Shown here piece after piece: positions 1-6,938 of a stretch of 8,695 bases of DNA (its first letter is position 1; each line of letters starts with the position of its first letter). The position numbers were made by a program, and so were the translations under genes. Source of the DNA: CAYWNK01 sp047639615 (GTDB lineage Bacteria > Planctomycetota > UBA1135 > GCA-002686595); contig JBLIOL010000240.1 of the NCBI GenBank assembly GCA_047639615.1, forward strand, positions 1 through 8,695, given 5' to 3'. Under the pieces are notes generated by a model. The model saw only the letters and a list, made by a program, of their open reading frames with translations. It was not told where the DNA came from and searched no databases.

Positions 1-959
1 TTCTCGGTGCCAATGCTGCCATCGCGGCGCCGCAGAATCTGACGCCGGTGGTCTCGGCTTCCATTCACGATGAGCCGCGCGACGGCATCGGCGATAGTTT
101 CAACGGTTCGCCTTTCACGGGCCTCTTACGCGAGCAGTCCAGCCGCGAGGATCGCTCGATCCAAGAGTTCGACGTGAGTGCTTTCGGTGGCGCCAGCCTC
201 TCGGGTGCGACGCTCAGTGGCACCATCAGCGTCAATAACGCCTTTGACAACGGCCCGCGCACTTTCGACTTCCTGCTCTACTCGGGCAATGGCGTGGCAG
301 ACCTGAGCGACTTTGAAATTCCGGCCACGGTGGTTGGCTCGGGCTCCTACCACCCGCCCATGGACACGAGTTTCAATTACTCCATCGACGTGACGGCTGC
401 GGTGCAGGTTTTGCTCAACGGCGGCGCGACCCACATCGGGTTCAAGGTGGACTGCAGCTCCGATCCGAATTTCCCGAACATCCTCAGCGATGGTGCCTCC
501 GTGCTCTCCCTGCAGGTGGGCGTCACCATCGGCACCAACTACTGCGGCCCGGCCGTGCCCAACACCACCGGCAACTCCGGAGTGATGAGCGCCTCCGGTA
601 GCATCGTCGCCACCGACAACAACTTCACCGTCACCGGCAGCCAGCTCCCGGAGGGCGAATTCGCTTACATCATCGCCAGCCGCACCCAGGGCTTTGTGGT
701 CGGTCCCGGCGGCAGCATGGGGGACCTGTGCTTGGGCGGCAACATCGCGCGCTTCAACCGCGCCGGCGAAGTGGGCGCCGTCGCTGGCGGCTCCTTCAGC
801 ATCCAGCTGCCCCTAGGCGACTTCCCGGAGCCCCCGGCCTTCGGCATCAGCGTCCTGGCCGGCGACACTTGGAACTTCCAATGCTGGCACCGCGACTTCA
901 TCCAGGGTCAGGGAGCCACCTCCAACTTCACCGACGCCTTGGAAGTGCTCTTCCAGTGA
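1..959 (+). CDS. Secreted beta-sandwich protein with planctomycete-type C-terminal module (5' partial)
   Basis: The reading frame is open from the left edge (first full codon at base 3), so the start lies upstream. The first visible residues, LGANAAIAAPQ, look like the end of a signal peptide (ANA or IAA cleavage), so probably only 15-25 residues are missing. Residue numbers here count from the Met/Val codon at base 48. Residues 35-160 form an all-beta stretch (EFDVSAFGGASLSGATL, then FLLYSGNG and IDVTAAVQVLL) resembling jelly-roll modules of secreted bacterial proteins. Residues 164-303 are a second module with LCLGGNIARF, GDTWNFQCWHRD and a final FTDALEVLFQ. That module is homologous by eye to the tail of the metalloprotease encoded at 4796-6163. 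Cys166 and Cys228 have counterparts there and may form a disulfide. No catalytic motif is visible. The role is unknown; an exported or surface structural protein is likely. The stop TGA is 50 bases before pyrK. Confidence 0.85.
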   Translation, partial: LGANAAIAAPQNLTPVVSASIHDEPRDGIGDSFNGSPFTGLLREQSSREDRSIQEFDVSAFGGASLSGATLSGTISVNNAFDNGPRTFDFLLYSGNGVADLSDFEIPATVVGSGSYHPPMDTSFNYSIDVTAAVQVLLNGGATHIGFKVDCSSDPNFPNILSDGASVLSLQVGVTIGTNYCGPAVPNTTGNSGVMSASGSIVATDNNFTVTGSQLPEGEFAYIIASRTQGFVVGPGGSMGDLCLGGNIARFNRAGEVGAVAGGSFSIQLPLGDFPEPPAFGISVLAGDTWNFQCWHRDFIQGQGATSNFTDALEVLFQ

Positions 960-1009
960 TGGCCTAGGTGGTTGGGCCGGGGTGCCAGGTCGAGTACCAT
1001 GCTCGCGCT

Positions 1010-1858
1010 ATGGCCGCCCCGCCCGACGATACCCGTGTTCTGCGTGTGACCGTGACCGATCAACGGCGCACGGGTGACGATGCAATCGTGCTGCGTGTTG
1101 CTCCGAAGGAGCCCCTGGGGCCGATTCGAGCTGGGCGCTTCTTCATGCTGCGCCGTGAAGACCGCCTCTCCCCGGCGATTCCGCGGCCCTTCTCGATCTA
1201 TCGCCAGCTACCCTCGGGCGAGCTGGAGTTCCTGATCAAGGTCATGGGAGACGGCACGCGTGCTTTGGAGGCTTCGGTCCCGGGTACGGAACTGGTCTGC
1301 ATCGGCCCCCTGGGACACGGCCTGCCGGCGCTGGATGCGGAGGGAGCCCCCTGGGTTCTGGTGGGCGGTGGCATCGGCTCGGTGCCCTTCTACATGGGGA
1401 TCGAGCAGGCGCTGCTCGGCATGGACGGGGGCGCAGCAGTGACTGCCGCAGACATGACCTTTGTCTACGGCGGCCGCACGGCTGGCTTCCTCTACGACTT
1501 GGATCGCTTCGAGGCTCTCGGCGCGCGCTGCTGGGCTGCCACGGACGACGGCACGGCAGGCTTCCAAGGCAATGTGGTGCAGCTGCTCGAAGCGCGCTTC
1601 AAGAGCGGCGAGCTGCCCGAAAAAGTGCGCCTGATGGCCTGCGGGCCCGAGCCCATGATGGAGGCCGTGGCGCGCCTGGCGAAAGAGCGCGACCTAGACT
1701 GCTGGCTCTCCCTCGAGACCCTGATGGGCTGCGGCGTCGGTATCTGTAACGGCTGCGCAGTGGAGACCGTTCCGGGCGGCGCCTTCGGCGACTGGCCGGT
1801 GGCCAAGTGCTGTGTGGACGGCCCCGTGTTCAACGCACGGGACGTCGTGCTGCACTAG
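1010..1858 (+). CDS. pyrK: Dihydroorotate dehydrogenase electron transfer subunit PyrK-like
   Basis: This is a cytoplasmic iron-sulfur flavoprotein of 282 residues, close to the usual PyrK length of about 260-280. In class 1B dihydroorotate dehydrogenase, PyrK passes electrons from the PyrD FMN through [2Fe-2S] and FAD to NAD+, in UMP synthesis. The motifs run in the expected order: FAD-binding RPFSIYR (59-65), nucleotide-binding GGGIGSVPFY (from 119), TDDGTAGFQG (from 178), ACGPEPMM (210-217), and a cluster with Cys241, Cys246, Cys249 and Cys268 in MGCGVGICNGC...KCCVDGPVF. The DGPVF ending favours PyrK over NfnA or sulfide dehydrogenase subunits. A GTG at 968 is in frame, but its extra 14 residues lack family character, so ATG 1010 was chosen. 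No clear ribosome binding site is seen. No pyrD is adjacent: upstream is a secreted protein and downstream a convergent gene. It may be cotranscribed with the upstream gene. The 3' end carries a 14-bp tandem duplication. Confidence 0.9.
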   Translation: MAAPPDDTRVLRVTVTDQRRTGDDAIVLRVAPKEPLGPIRAGRFFMLRREDRLSPAIPRPFSIYRQLPSGELEFLIKVMGDGTRALEASVPGTELVCIGPLGHGLPALDAEGAPWVLVGGGIGSVPFYMGIEQALLGMDGGAAVTAADMTFVYGGRTAGFLYDLDRFEALGARCWAATDDGTAGFQGNVVQLLEARFKSGELPEKVRLMACGPEPMMEAVARLAKERDLDCWLSLETLMGCGVGICNGCAVETVPGGAFGDWPVAKCCVDGPVFNARDVVLH

Positions 1859-1872
1859 TCGTGCTGCACTAG
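1845..1872. repeat. Perfect 14-bp tandem duplication across two convergent gene ends
   Basis: The unit TCGTGCTGCACTAG occurs at 1845-1858 and again at 1859-1872 with no mismatch and no spacer. The first copy ends with the TAG stop of pyrK. The second copy carries CTA at 1869-1871, which is the TAG stop of the minus-strand glycosyltransferase gene. With one unit removed, both stops would fall on the same palindromic CTAG, so the two genes would have overlapped at their ends. The duplication therefore separated the two 3' ends without changing either protein. A recent slippage event is the simplest reading. Confidence 0.9.
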
Positions 1873-4652
1873 CGCCCGCCGCCGGGGATGTCCTTGCGAT
1901 CCTCGAGGGGTAGGGTCGGACCCACGAACTCCTCGAGGCGCCGTTGGTTGCGCAGGCGCACGGCCTCTAGGACTTGGGTCACCTGCGAGCGCAGGTCTTC
2001 CTGCACCTGAGCGATCAACAGCAGGCCGCGTTCGGCAGCGGAGATGGCTTCGGAGGCGGCCTCGAGACGATCGAGTAGAAGGGCTAGGTTGTGCCAGGCC
2101 CAGAACTGACTTTGGTCGAGGTTGAGCGCGTTCTTGAAGGCGCTGACCGCGCGCTCTCCATGGCCTAGGCCGTCGAGGGCGTTGGCACCCGCCAGATGAA
2201 CTGCAGCCAGACGCGCGTCGCGGTCCGGTTTGGTGGACCAGGCATCCTCGAGTTGTAGCGTGCGCTCGACCCAGCCGAGGATCGCGATGTGGTCCCCGCG
2301 ACGTTGGTCGAAGACCAGGTAGGGCCAGATGGCGTCGGCATTCCTTGGCATGCGCGCGGCGAGTTCATCCTGCAGCAGCATGCGTTGCTTGCCGGGCCCG
2401 CCGAGCTGATAGGCGCGCTCCAAGTACCCCTGGGAGGCCTCGGCCGTACCGGGGTTCGAGGCTAGTAATGCGCCTAAGTTGTAGTGCGCGTCGAAGCTCT
2501 CGGGCAGCTGCTCGCAGGCCTTGCCCAGGGCTTCCACCGCTTCGGGAATGCGGTCGATTTGCGCTAGCACCTTGCCGCGTTGGAGCTGGGTGTCGCCGTT
2601 CTCCGGTTCTGCCGCGGCGGCACGATCGAAGTAGGCCAGGGCCTCCTGGAATTGACGCTGACTCGCGGCCAACATGCCCAGCAGGAAGTACACCTCGGGG
2701 TCGTCGCCGACCACCGCTTGCAGAGCGGCGATAGCTTGCTCGGCTTGGCCATAGCGCTGACCGTCGATGGCCGCGCGCACCAGGCGCGTGTGGTCAGCCA
2801 CGTGGCGGGGGCGGCGCTGGAGAGCTTCCTTGAAGGCGCCGCGCGCTCCGTCCAAGTCGCCCATGCGCACCAGGGTCTCGCCCAGGTTGGACCATGCCAC
2901 CGCGTTGGCGCGGTTGAGTTGGATGGCGCGGCTGAGCTCGCTCTTGGCCAGCTCCAGCTCGCCACGCACCATGTGCGTCGTACCCAAACCGGAGGCTGCC
3001 TCCGAGCTGCCGGGGAAGGCCTTGCAGATCTCCTCGAAGATCACCTTGGGCGCATCCAGATCGCGTTCCGGCGGCAGCTGCCCGGCGAAGAGTAGGCACC
3101 AGCCCTGGCCCAGGTTCGCCTGCAGGCGATCGTCCACGGAGACCATGACACTCTCGTCCGGCTTGGGGTGGATGTTGAGGCCGTGCACGATGGCCTGCAG
3201 TTCGTTGAGGCGTTCCTTTAGCGGTGCCTCCAGCCCGAGCCTGGGCGAGAACTTGCCGTAGTCGTGGCCGAGCATCAGGCAGCGCAGGTAGGCATAGAGC
3301 GCCTCGTTCAGGTCCGCGTGCTCCTTGTCCCGTTGGTAGCGCTCAAGCATCACGCGCCCGAGACTCCAGTGCGAGGCGGGCACGAGCGGGCTCTCTTCGG
3401 CCGCGGCCCGGAAGAAGGTGACCTCGTCCGCGTAGATGGCGGTGCGCTCGACCGTGCGCACTCCGAGGCCAGTCGCAGCCAAGAGCAGGACAGCGCTTAG
3501 TAGGCCGCGATAGGGTAGGTGCAGGGCGAGCGCCACGGCCGCCAGGCTGCCGCCGAAGACAGCCAGGTACGCGAAGCGATCCGCCACGGGATAGGCGCCC
3601 GCGGATTCGGGCAGCAGCGCGTTGGGAAGGATCGGCAGGACCAGTAGCGCGAGTCCCACCAGAACCACCGAGCGCTGGCGGCGCCAGGCCCAGAGGCTGA
3701 GCGCGAGAACGGCGCCGATCCATGCGAGCGGAATCAGAATGCCAGCGTCGGTGGCGCCGAGGTTGGGCTGCACACCGCGGAAGAAGGGCAGCTCACCAGG
3801 TGCGAGCACCAGGCCGATCAGGCTGCCAAGGATCTCGATGCCCAGACCGAACTGGCGCATGGCACCGAAGCCGAACTCGACGATCGAGCCGGAGAAGCCG
3901 GCCTTGACCCCGCCGAAGACGAACATGCGCGCCAGCAACCAGACAGCTAGGACCGCACCGAGGGCCACGGCGCTGCGCACGACCAACTCGCCCCGTTGGC
4001 GCGCTGCGTTGGGCTTCGGCAGCAGAAAGTCGAGAGCCAGGGCCATGGGCACGACCACTATGGCTTGCTCTTTGGCGAGCAGTGCGAGTGCGAGCCAAGC
4101 CCCGGCGGCTAGGGGCGGACGCGTTGCCTCGCCCTCGCGCCAGCGCAGGAAGGCGCTCAGGCTTAGCAGACTCAGCAGCCCGTAGAGCGGGTCATTGATA
4201 GCCGAAGCCCAGGCCACGCTCTGCACGTGGACCGGGTGCATGGCGAAGAGCAGTGCCACCATCCAGGCGCCGAGGTCGTGGCGTAGCAGGCGCCGCGCGA
4301 CTCCTAGTGCCGCCAGGGAGGCGAGGATGTGCAGCCCGAGCGAGAGCGCGTGCAGACCCCAGGGTTCGCTGCCAGCCAGGCCGCGACCGATGGCCAGGGT
4401 GAGCACGGTCAACGGGCGCCAGTAGCCAGCCTGTTGCTCCTGGCCCGGGTTCTCGAAGGACCAGAGCGGCTCCCAGAATGCGCCCAGGGCTGCCCCCAGG
4501 GATTGGGTCCGCGGGTTGACCGCGATCAGGCGTAGATCGTCGTAGAGGAACTCGCCGCTGAGTCCGCCCGCGTAAGCCAGCACGGTGACCAACACGAGGA
4601 GTAGGGCGAGCCCCAAACGGAGCGGGCTATCGAGGGTCGAGCGGTCAGGCAT
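1869..4652 (-). CDS. TMTC-like GT-C glycosyltransferase membrane protein with TPR tail
   Basis: This is a 927-residue integral membrane protein. The N-terminal half has about ten hydrophobic segments: the first at 12-30, others near 98-119, 183-205, 225-245, 268-284, 305-346 and 362-398. Just after the first lies YDD (37-39), the acidic pair typical of GT-C lipid-phosphate-sugar-dependent transferases. YWRPL (77-81), HPVHVQSVAW (from 139), KEQ (194-196) and ADRFAYL (357-363) match the pattern of the TMTC/protein O-mannosyltransferase family. The rest, about 545-905, is helical with TPR signatures such as AWSNLGETLVRMGDLDGA and AWHNLALLLDRLEAASEA. Known TMTC enzymes glycosylate exported proteins using a dolichyl or polyprenyl sugar, with TPRs on the non-cytoplasmic side; acceptor and sugar here are unknown. 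An in-frame ATG at 4778 would add 42 residues encoded through a perfect stem-loop, so 4652, just before the first membrane segment, was chosen. No clear Shine-Dalgarno sequence precedes it. It converges on pyrK with 10 bases between stops. Confidence 0.8.
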   Translation of the reverse strand: MPDRSTLDSPLRLGLALLLVLVTVLAYAGGLSGEFLYDDLRLIAVNPRTQSLGAALGAFWEPLWSFENPGQEQQAGYWRPLTVLTLAIGRGLAGSEPWGLHALSLGLHILASLAALGVARRLLRHDLGAWMVALLFAMHPVHVQSVAWASAINDPLYGLLSLLSLSAFLRWREGEATRPPLAAGAWLALALLAKEQAIVVVPMALALDFLLPKPNAARQRGELVVRSAVALGAVLAVWLLARMFVFGGVKAGFSGSIVEFGFGAMRQFGLGIEILGSLIGLVLAPGELPFFRGVQPNLGATDAGILIPLAWIGAVLALSLWAWRRQRSVVLVGLALLVLPILPNALLPESAGAYPVADRFAYLAVFGGSLAAVALALHLPYRGLLSAVLLLAATGLGVRTVERTAIYADEVTFFRAAAEESPLVPASHWSLGRVMLERYQRDKEHADLNEALYAYLRCLMLGHDYGKFSPRLGLEAPLKERLNELQAIVHGLNIHPKPDESVMVSVDDRLQANLGQGWCLLFAGQLPPERDLDAPKVIFEEICKAFPGSSEAASGLGTTHMVRGELELAKSELSRAIQLNRANAVAWSNLGETLVRMGDLDGARGAFKEALQRRPRHVADHTRLVRAAIDGQRYGQAEQAIAALQAVVGDDPEVYFLLGMLAASQRQFQEALAYFDRAAAAEPENGDTQLQRGKVLAQIDRIPEAVEALGKACEQLPESFDAHYNLGALLASNPGTAEASQGYLERAYQLGGPGKQRMLLQDELAARMPRNADAIWPYLVFDQRRGDHIAILGWVERTLQLEDAWSTKPDRDARLAAVHLAGANALDGLGHGERAVSAFKNALNLDQSQFWAWHNLALLLDRLEAASEAISAAERGLLLIAQVQEDLRSQVTQVLEAVRLRNQRRLEEFVGPTLPLEDRKDIPGGGR

Positions 4653-4712
4653 GGGAGTGGGTGCGGGCGGGATGGGGGATCCCAGTGTGCAGTAGCGCTC
4701 GCATGGATAGAC

Positions 4713-4752
4713 CAGGAGGCCGGAAGAGCGTAAGCGCTCTTCCGGCCTCCTG
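4713..4752 (-). terminator. Perfect 18-bp stem-loop after the metalloprotease gene, probable terminator
   Basis: Bases 4713-4730 pair without mismatch with 4735-4752 around a four-base loop (TAAG on the plus strand). The stem is GC-rich and begins 43 bases after the metalloprotease stop, as expected for the end of that operon. There is no T-tract on either side, so it is not a classical intrinsic terminator and may instead protect or help process the mRNA 3' end. The arms contain AGGAGG and its complement CCTCCT. A smaller hairpin, GTGCC/GGCAC at 4766-4778, lies between the stop codon and this stem. The structure lies 60 bases before the chosen start of the downstream glycosyltransferase gene. 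Confidence 0.6.
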
Positions 4753-4795
4753 TAATACGAATCCCGTGCCAGAGGCACAGGATGCGCTCAATTAG

Positions 4796-6163
4796 TTAGT
4801 TGCAGAACTGTACTTCGACGGTGCTGGACAGGTTGTTGCCGCTGGGACCACCGGTGGGGTCACGGAACCAGAGCTGGAAGTTCCAGGTGTCGCCCTGGAG
4901 GATGTCACCACCGGCGGGCATGTTGTTGAAGTCCAGGGGCAGGATTGCCGCGCCAAACGCATCGATCTGCTGGGCAGGGAAGCGGATGAAGGGAGCAGCC
5001 ACGCAGAGGGTGCCGTCGCCCACCGAGATGCTGGTTGTACCTAGGCCGTAGATGTAGATGCCGAACTGGTTCGGGGGAACGAACAGGGTGGTCAAGACCG
5101 TGTCGTTGGCGGCCACGTTCTGGCTACCGGAGACGGACAGGACTGCACCACCGCCGCTAACCGAGTTGGGGTTACCGACGCAGACGGTGCTCGGAGCCGG
5201 GCACATCGGACCGGAGATGTCGAGGGGCATGGCGTTCGAGATGCCGGCGGCACCCGTGAGGCCGTTGCGGACCAGGATGTCGCCGCTCTGAGCGTCGTTC
5301 GGAACCGTAACCGTCATGGAGGTGCCTCCGCCTGTGGAAGCCACATTGCTGACGGTCAGCACGTCGCCGTTGCCCTGGAAGTTGACTCGCGTGAACCAAA
5401 CGTCGTTGCCGCTGGCGTCGAAGTTCGAGCCGGTGATCTGAACGCTAGTGCCGTTGAAGACGACGCCCGTGATCAGGGGCTTGCCCGGGTCGACAACGCC
5501 GTACTTGGCCTGGATACCGTTGCGATCGTCATTAGAGATCGAACGCTGGGTGACGGTACCGCTAGCAACCGACGGTGCCATAGTGGCGCTGCCGAACTGA
5601 CTGTGGCCCATGCCGAGGCAGTGACCGTACTCGTGGCACGCGACGCTCTGCAGGTCGAAGTGGCCGCCGTTGATGTTGGTGTTGGGGCCGTCGTTCCAGG
5701 TCCAACTCTCGTAGTAGCGGATACGCCAGTTACCGTTGCTTTGGATCTCAGCGAAGGCGAGCACGCCGCCGCTGCTGCCGCTTAGCGGGGACTCGATGTT
5801 GTCACCGACGCTGCCGACGACGTTTGCCTCGCCTTGGAAGGAGGGGTCGAAGTTGGCCAGACCGGAACCGAGGCCCAAGGGCTGGTGAGGGTCGCCGCCG
5901 CCGTCGCCGTGCAGAGTGGAACCCCACTCGATGGCGCCTTTCCAGATAGCTTGCACGGCGCCGAAGCCACCGGGGAAGTTCGGATCGGGGGTCTGGTTGT
6001 TGTTGGATGCGAAGTCAACGAAGTTGTTGAACACGCGGAAGTCACGCTGGCCGGGGCCGAGCTTGTGACCGAGTAGGTTGAACGCGGCTCCGGATTGGGA
6101 GACGGTGAACAGAGCGGCTGCGGCCAGGGCGGCAACCGGGGGTGCTAGACGTGTGAGCTTCAT
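4796..6163 (-). CDS. Secreted matrixin-type zinc metalloprotease with IPT/TIG-like and C-terminal modules
   Basis: This is a 455-residue exported protein. Residues 1-26 are a typical signal peptide (MKLTR, then an Ala-rich core, with cleavage near SGAA). The catalytic domain spans about 27-222. The metzincin zinc site HEYGHCLGMGH is at 177-187: His177, His181 and His187 bind zinc and Glu178 is the catalytic base. The Met-turn is at Met195 (ATMAPSV). ISNDDRNGIQAKYG (209-222) is the usual end of a matrixin domain. Residues 229-318 resemble an IPT/TIG Ig-like domain (PLITGVVFNGTSVQITGSNF), and 326-455 form the module shared with the protein at the left edge, ending GDTWNFQLWFRD...VEVQFCN. There is no evident propeptide or cysteine switch between signal and catalytic domain. 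Cys176 and Cys182, within and beside the zinc helix, are the only cysteines in that domain. The gene starts 18 bases after the small secreted protein gene, so the two are probably one transcript. The substrate is unknown. Confidence 0.9.
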   Translation of the reverse strand: MKLTRLAPPVAALAAAALFTVSQSGAAFNLLGHKLGPGQRDFRVFNNFVDFASNNNQTPDPNFPGGFGAVQAIWKGAIEWGSTLHGDGGGDPHQPLGLGSGLANFDPSFQGEANVVGSVGDNIESPLSGSSGGVLAFAEIQSNGNWRIRYYESWTWNDGPNTNINGGHFDLQSVACHEYGHCLGMGHSQFGSATMAPSVASGTVTQRSISNDDRNGIQAKYGVVDPGKPLITGVVFNGTSVQITGSNFDASGNDVWFTRVNFQGNGDVLTVSNVASTGGGTSMTVTVPNDAQSGDILVRNGLTGAAGISNAMPLDISGPMCPAPSTVCVGNPNSVSGGGAVLSVSGSQNVAANDTVLTTLFVPPNQFGIYIYGLGTTSISVGDGTLCVAAPFIRFPAQQIDAFGAAILPLDFNNMPAGGDILQGDTWNFQLWFRDPTGGPSGNNLSSTVEVQFCN

Positions 6164-6181
6164 GGTATTTGCCTATGTGGC

Positions 6182-6739
6182 TCAGCGTGCTTGCGCAGCG
6201 ATCTTGCGGATACGGCCTTCGAGCTTCTCGAGGGACGTGTTGGACTGGACTGCGTAGCCTTCGCCACGACCCTGCACGATGGTCTGACCAGCGCGGTTCT
6301 CGAAGGTGGTGTAGATACCGCCGTGGGAAGTGAACAGGCCGTTGGAGGCGAAGTCGCCACCCATGTTGTCGCTCCACTTGTGGAAGACGACGACCTGATT
6401 GCCGATGGCGATCTCGTTGTCGGCCGGAGCTTCGGAGTTGTAGACGCCGTTCTCAGCGTCAACGAAGCCGCCGGGGAAGCTCACACCGATGGTGGTAGCC
6501 TGGCCGTCCACAACCGAACGTCCCTCGACGAAGAGCGTGGTGTAGTAGAGCTCGGGGCCGTCGATCGGGTGATCGATGCGGATGGTCTCAGAGGAGACGA
6601 TGGTGCCAACCACGGCGCCGTCGGTCTGCTGAACCATTTCCGGAAGGTCGACGCGCAGGATCTGGGAGTGTCCAGAAGTCCCCACGTTGATCATGGCCGC
6701 GGCTAGGAGCAGCAAGCTTGTAGGTAGGAAGGGCTTCAT
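6182..6739 (-). CDS. Small secreted protein of unknown function, partner of the metalloprotease
   Basis: The chosen start gives 185 residues with a clear signal peptide (MKPFLPTSLLLLAAA..., cleavage probably near SGHS). An in-frame ATG at 6907 would place 56 low-complexity, non-signal residues ahead of it, and these are rejected. The mature part begins with ILRVDLPEMVQQTDGAVVGTI and continues with alternating beta strands: TTLFVEGRSVVDG, GVSFPGGFVD (86-94) and IAIGNQVVVFHKW (110-122). It ends in a short basic helix (SLEKLEGRIRKIAAQAR). The pattern of a residue run before VVGTI, then a GG loop, then IGNQVVVF recalls small secreted proteins that, from memory, often sit beside bacterial matrixin genes; no function is established for them. 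A role in folding, inhibition or delivery of the protease is an inference from the 18-base spacing alone. No cysteine occurs in the mature protein. No good Shine-Dalgarno sequence is seen. Confidence 0.8.
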   Translation of the reverse strand: MKPFLPTSLLLLAAAMINVGTSGHSQILRVDLPEMVQQTDGAVVGTIVSSETIRIDHPIDGPELYYTTLFVEGRSVVDGQATTIGVSFPGGFVDAENGVYNSEAPADNEIAIGNQVVVFHKWSDNMGGDFASNGLFTSHGGIYTTFENRAGQTIVQGRGEGYAVQSNTSLEKLEGRIRKIAAQAR

Positions 6740-6938
6740 TGAAGAGCTGGGTGCAAAAGAGAGATGGACCCGTCTCGCAGAGAGAACAGGCAGCAGGCGG
6801 TAGGACGGCCCCATGGGCCACGAAGTTCCCGGGGATCCCGGGTCCCGAGCCACAAAGATTACCCCCGTTTCACAGGGACGGCCGGGGCAATTGGGTGGGC
6901 CAATCATCTAGGCCCATTTTGAGCCTACTAGGGGGGTC
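6740..6938. other. Intergenic region, probable promoter region of the protease operon
   Basis: This 199-base stretch separates the end of the partial membrane protein gene from the small secreted protein gene, and should hold the promoter of the latter. No convincing -35/-10 pair was found on the minus strand. Several short hairpins are present: GGCCC/GGGCC (6807-6819), CCCGGG/CCCGGG with a three-base loop (6828-6842), ATTGG/CCAAT (6890-6904), TAGGC/GCCTA (6909-6927) and ACTAGG/CCTAGT (6927-6943, overlapping the upstream stop). The last two are candidates for weak termination of the upstream gene, but neither has a T-tract. Confidence 0.4.

Noticed and set aside
2580..3095. Long plus-strand frame of about 170 codons inside the glycosyltransferase gene
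   Set aside because: It is antisense to the TPR region, its protein has no recognisable domain, and the minus-strand frame shows clear family motifs. High GC produces such shadows.
4645..4704. A 19-codon minus-strand frame from ATG 4704 whose TGA lies just inside the glycosyltransferase start, possible leader peptide
   Set aside because: It has no ribosome binding site, no regulatory codon run and no alternative attenuator structure downstream. Such a short frame is expected by chance in GC-rich DNA.
4713..4752. The palindrome as an end of an insertion sequence or attachment site
   Set aside because: There is no transposase or integrase nearby, no target duplication, and no second copy in the window.
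4653..4778. N-terminal extension of the glycosyltransferase from the in-frame ATG at 4778
   Set aside because: The extra 42 residues are not signal- or membrane-like, and their codons run through the perfect 18-bp stem-loop. The ATG at 4652 directly precedes the first membrane segment.
6191..6706. Plus-strand frame of 171 codons opposite the small secreted protein
   Set aside because: It is the antisense shadow of a gene with a clear signal peptide and beta-strand pattern. No independent support was seen.
6740..6907. N-terminal extension of the small secreted protein from ATG 6907
   Set aside because: It would place 56 residues of intergenic-like composition before a perfect signal peptide start at 6739.
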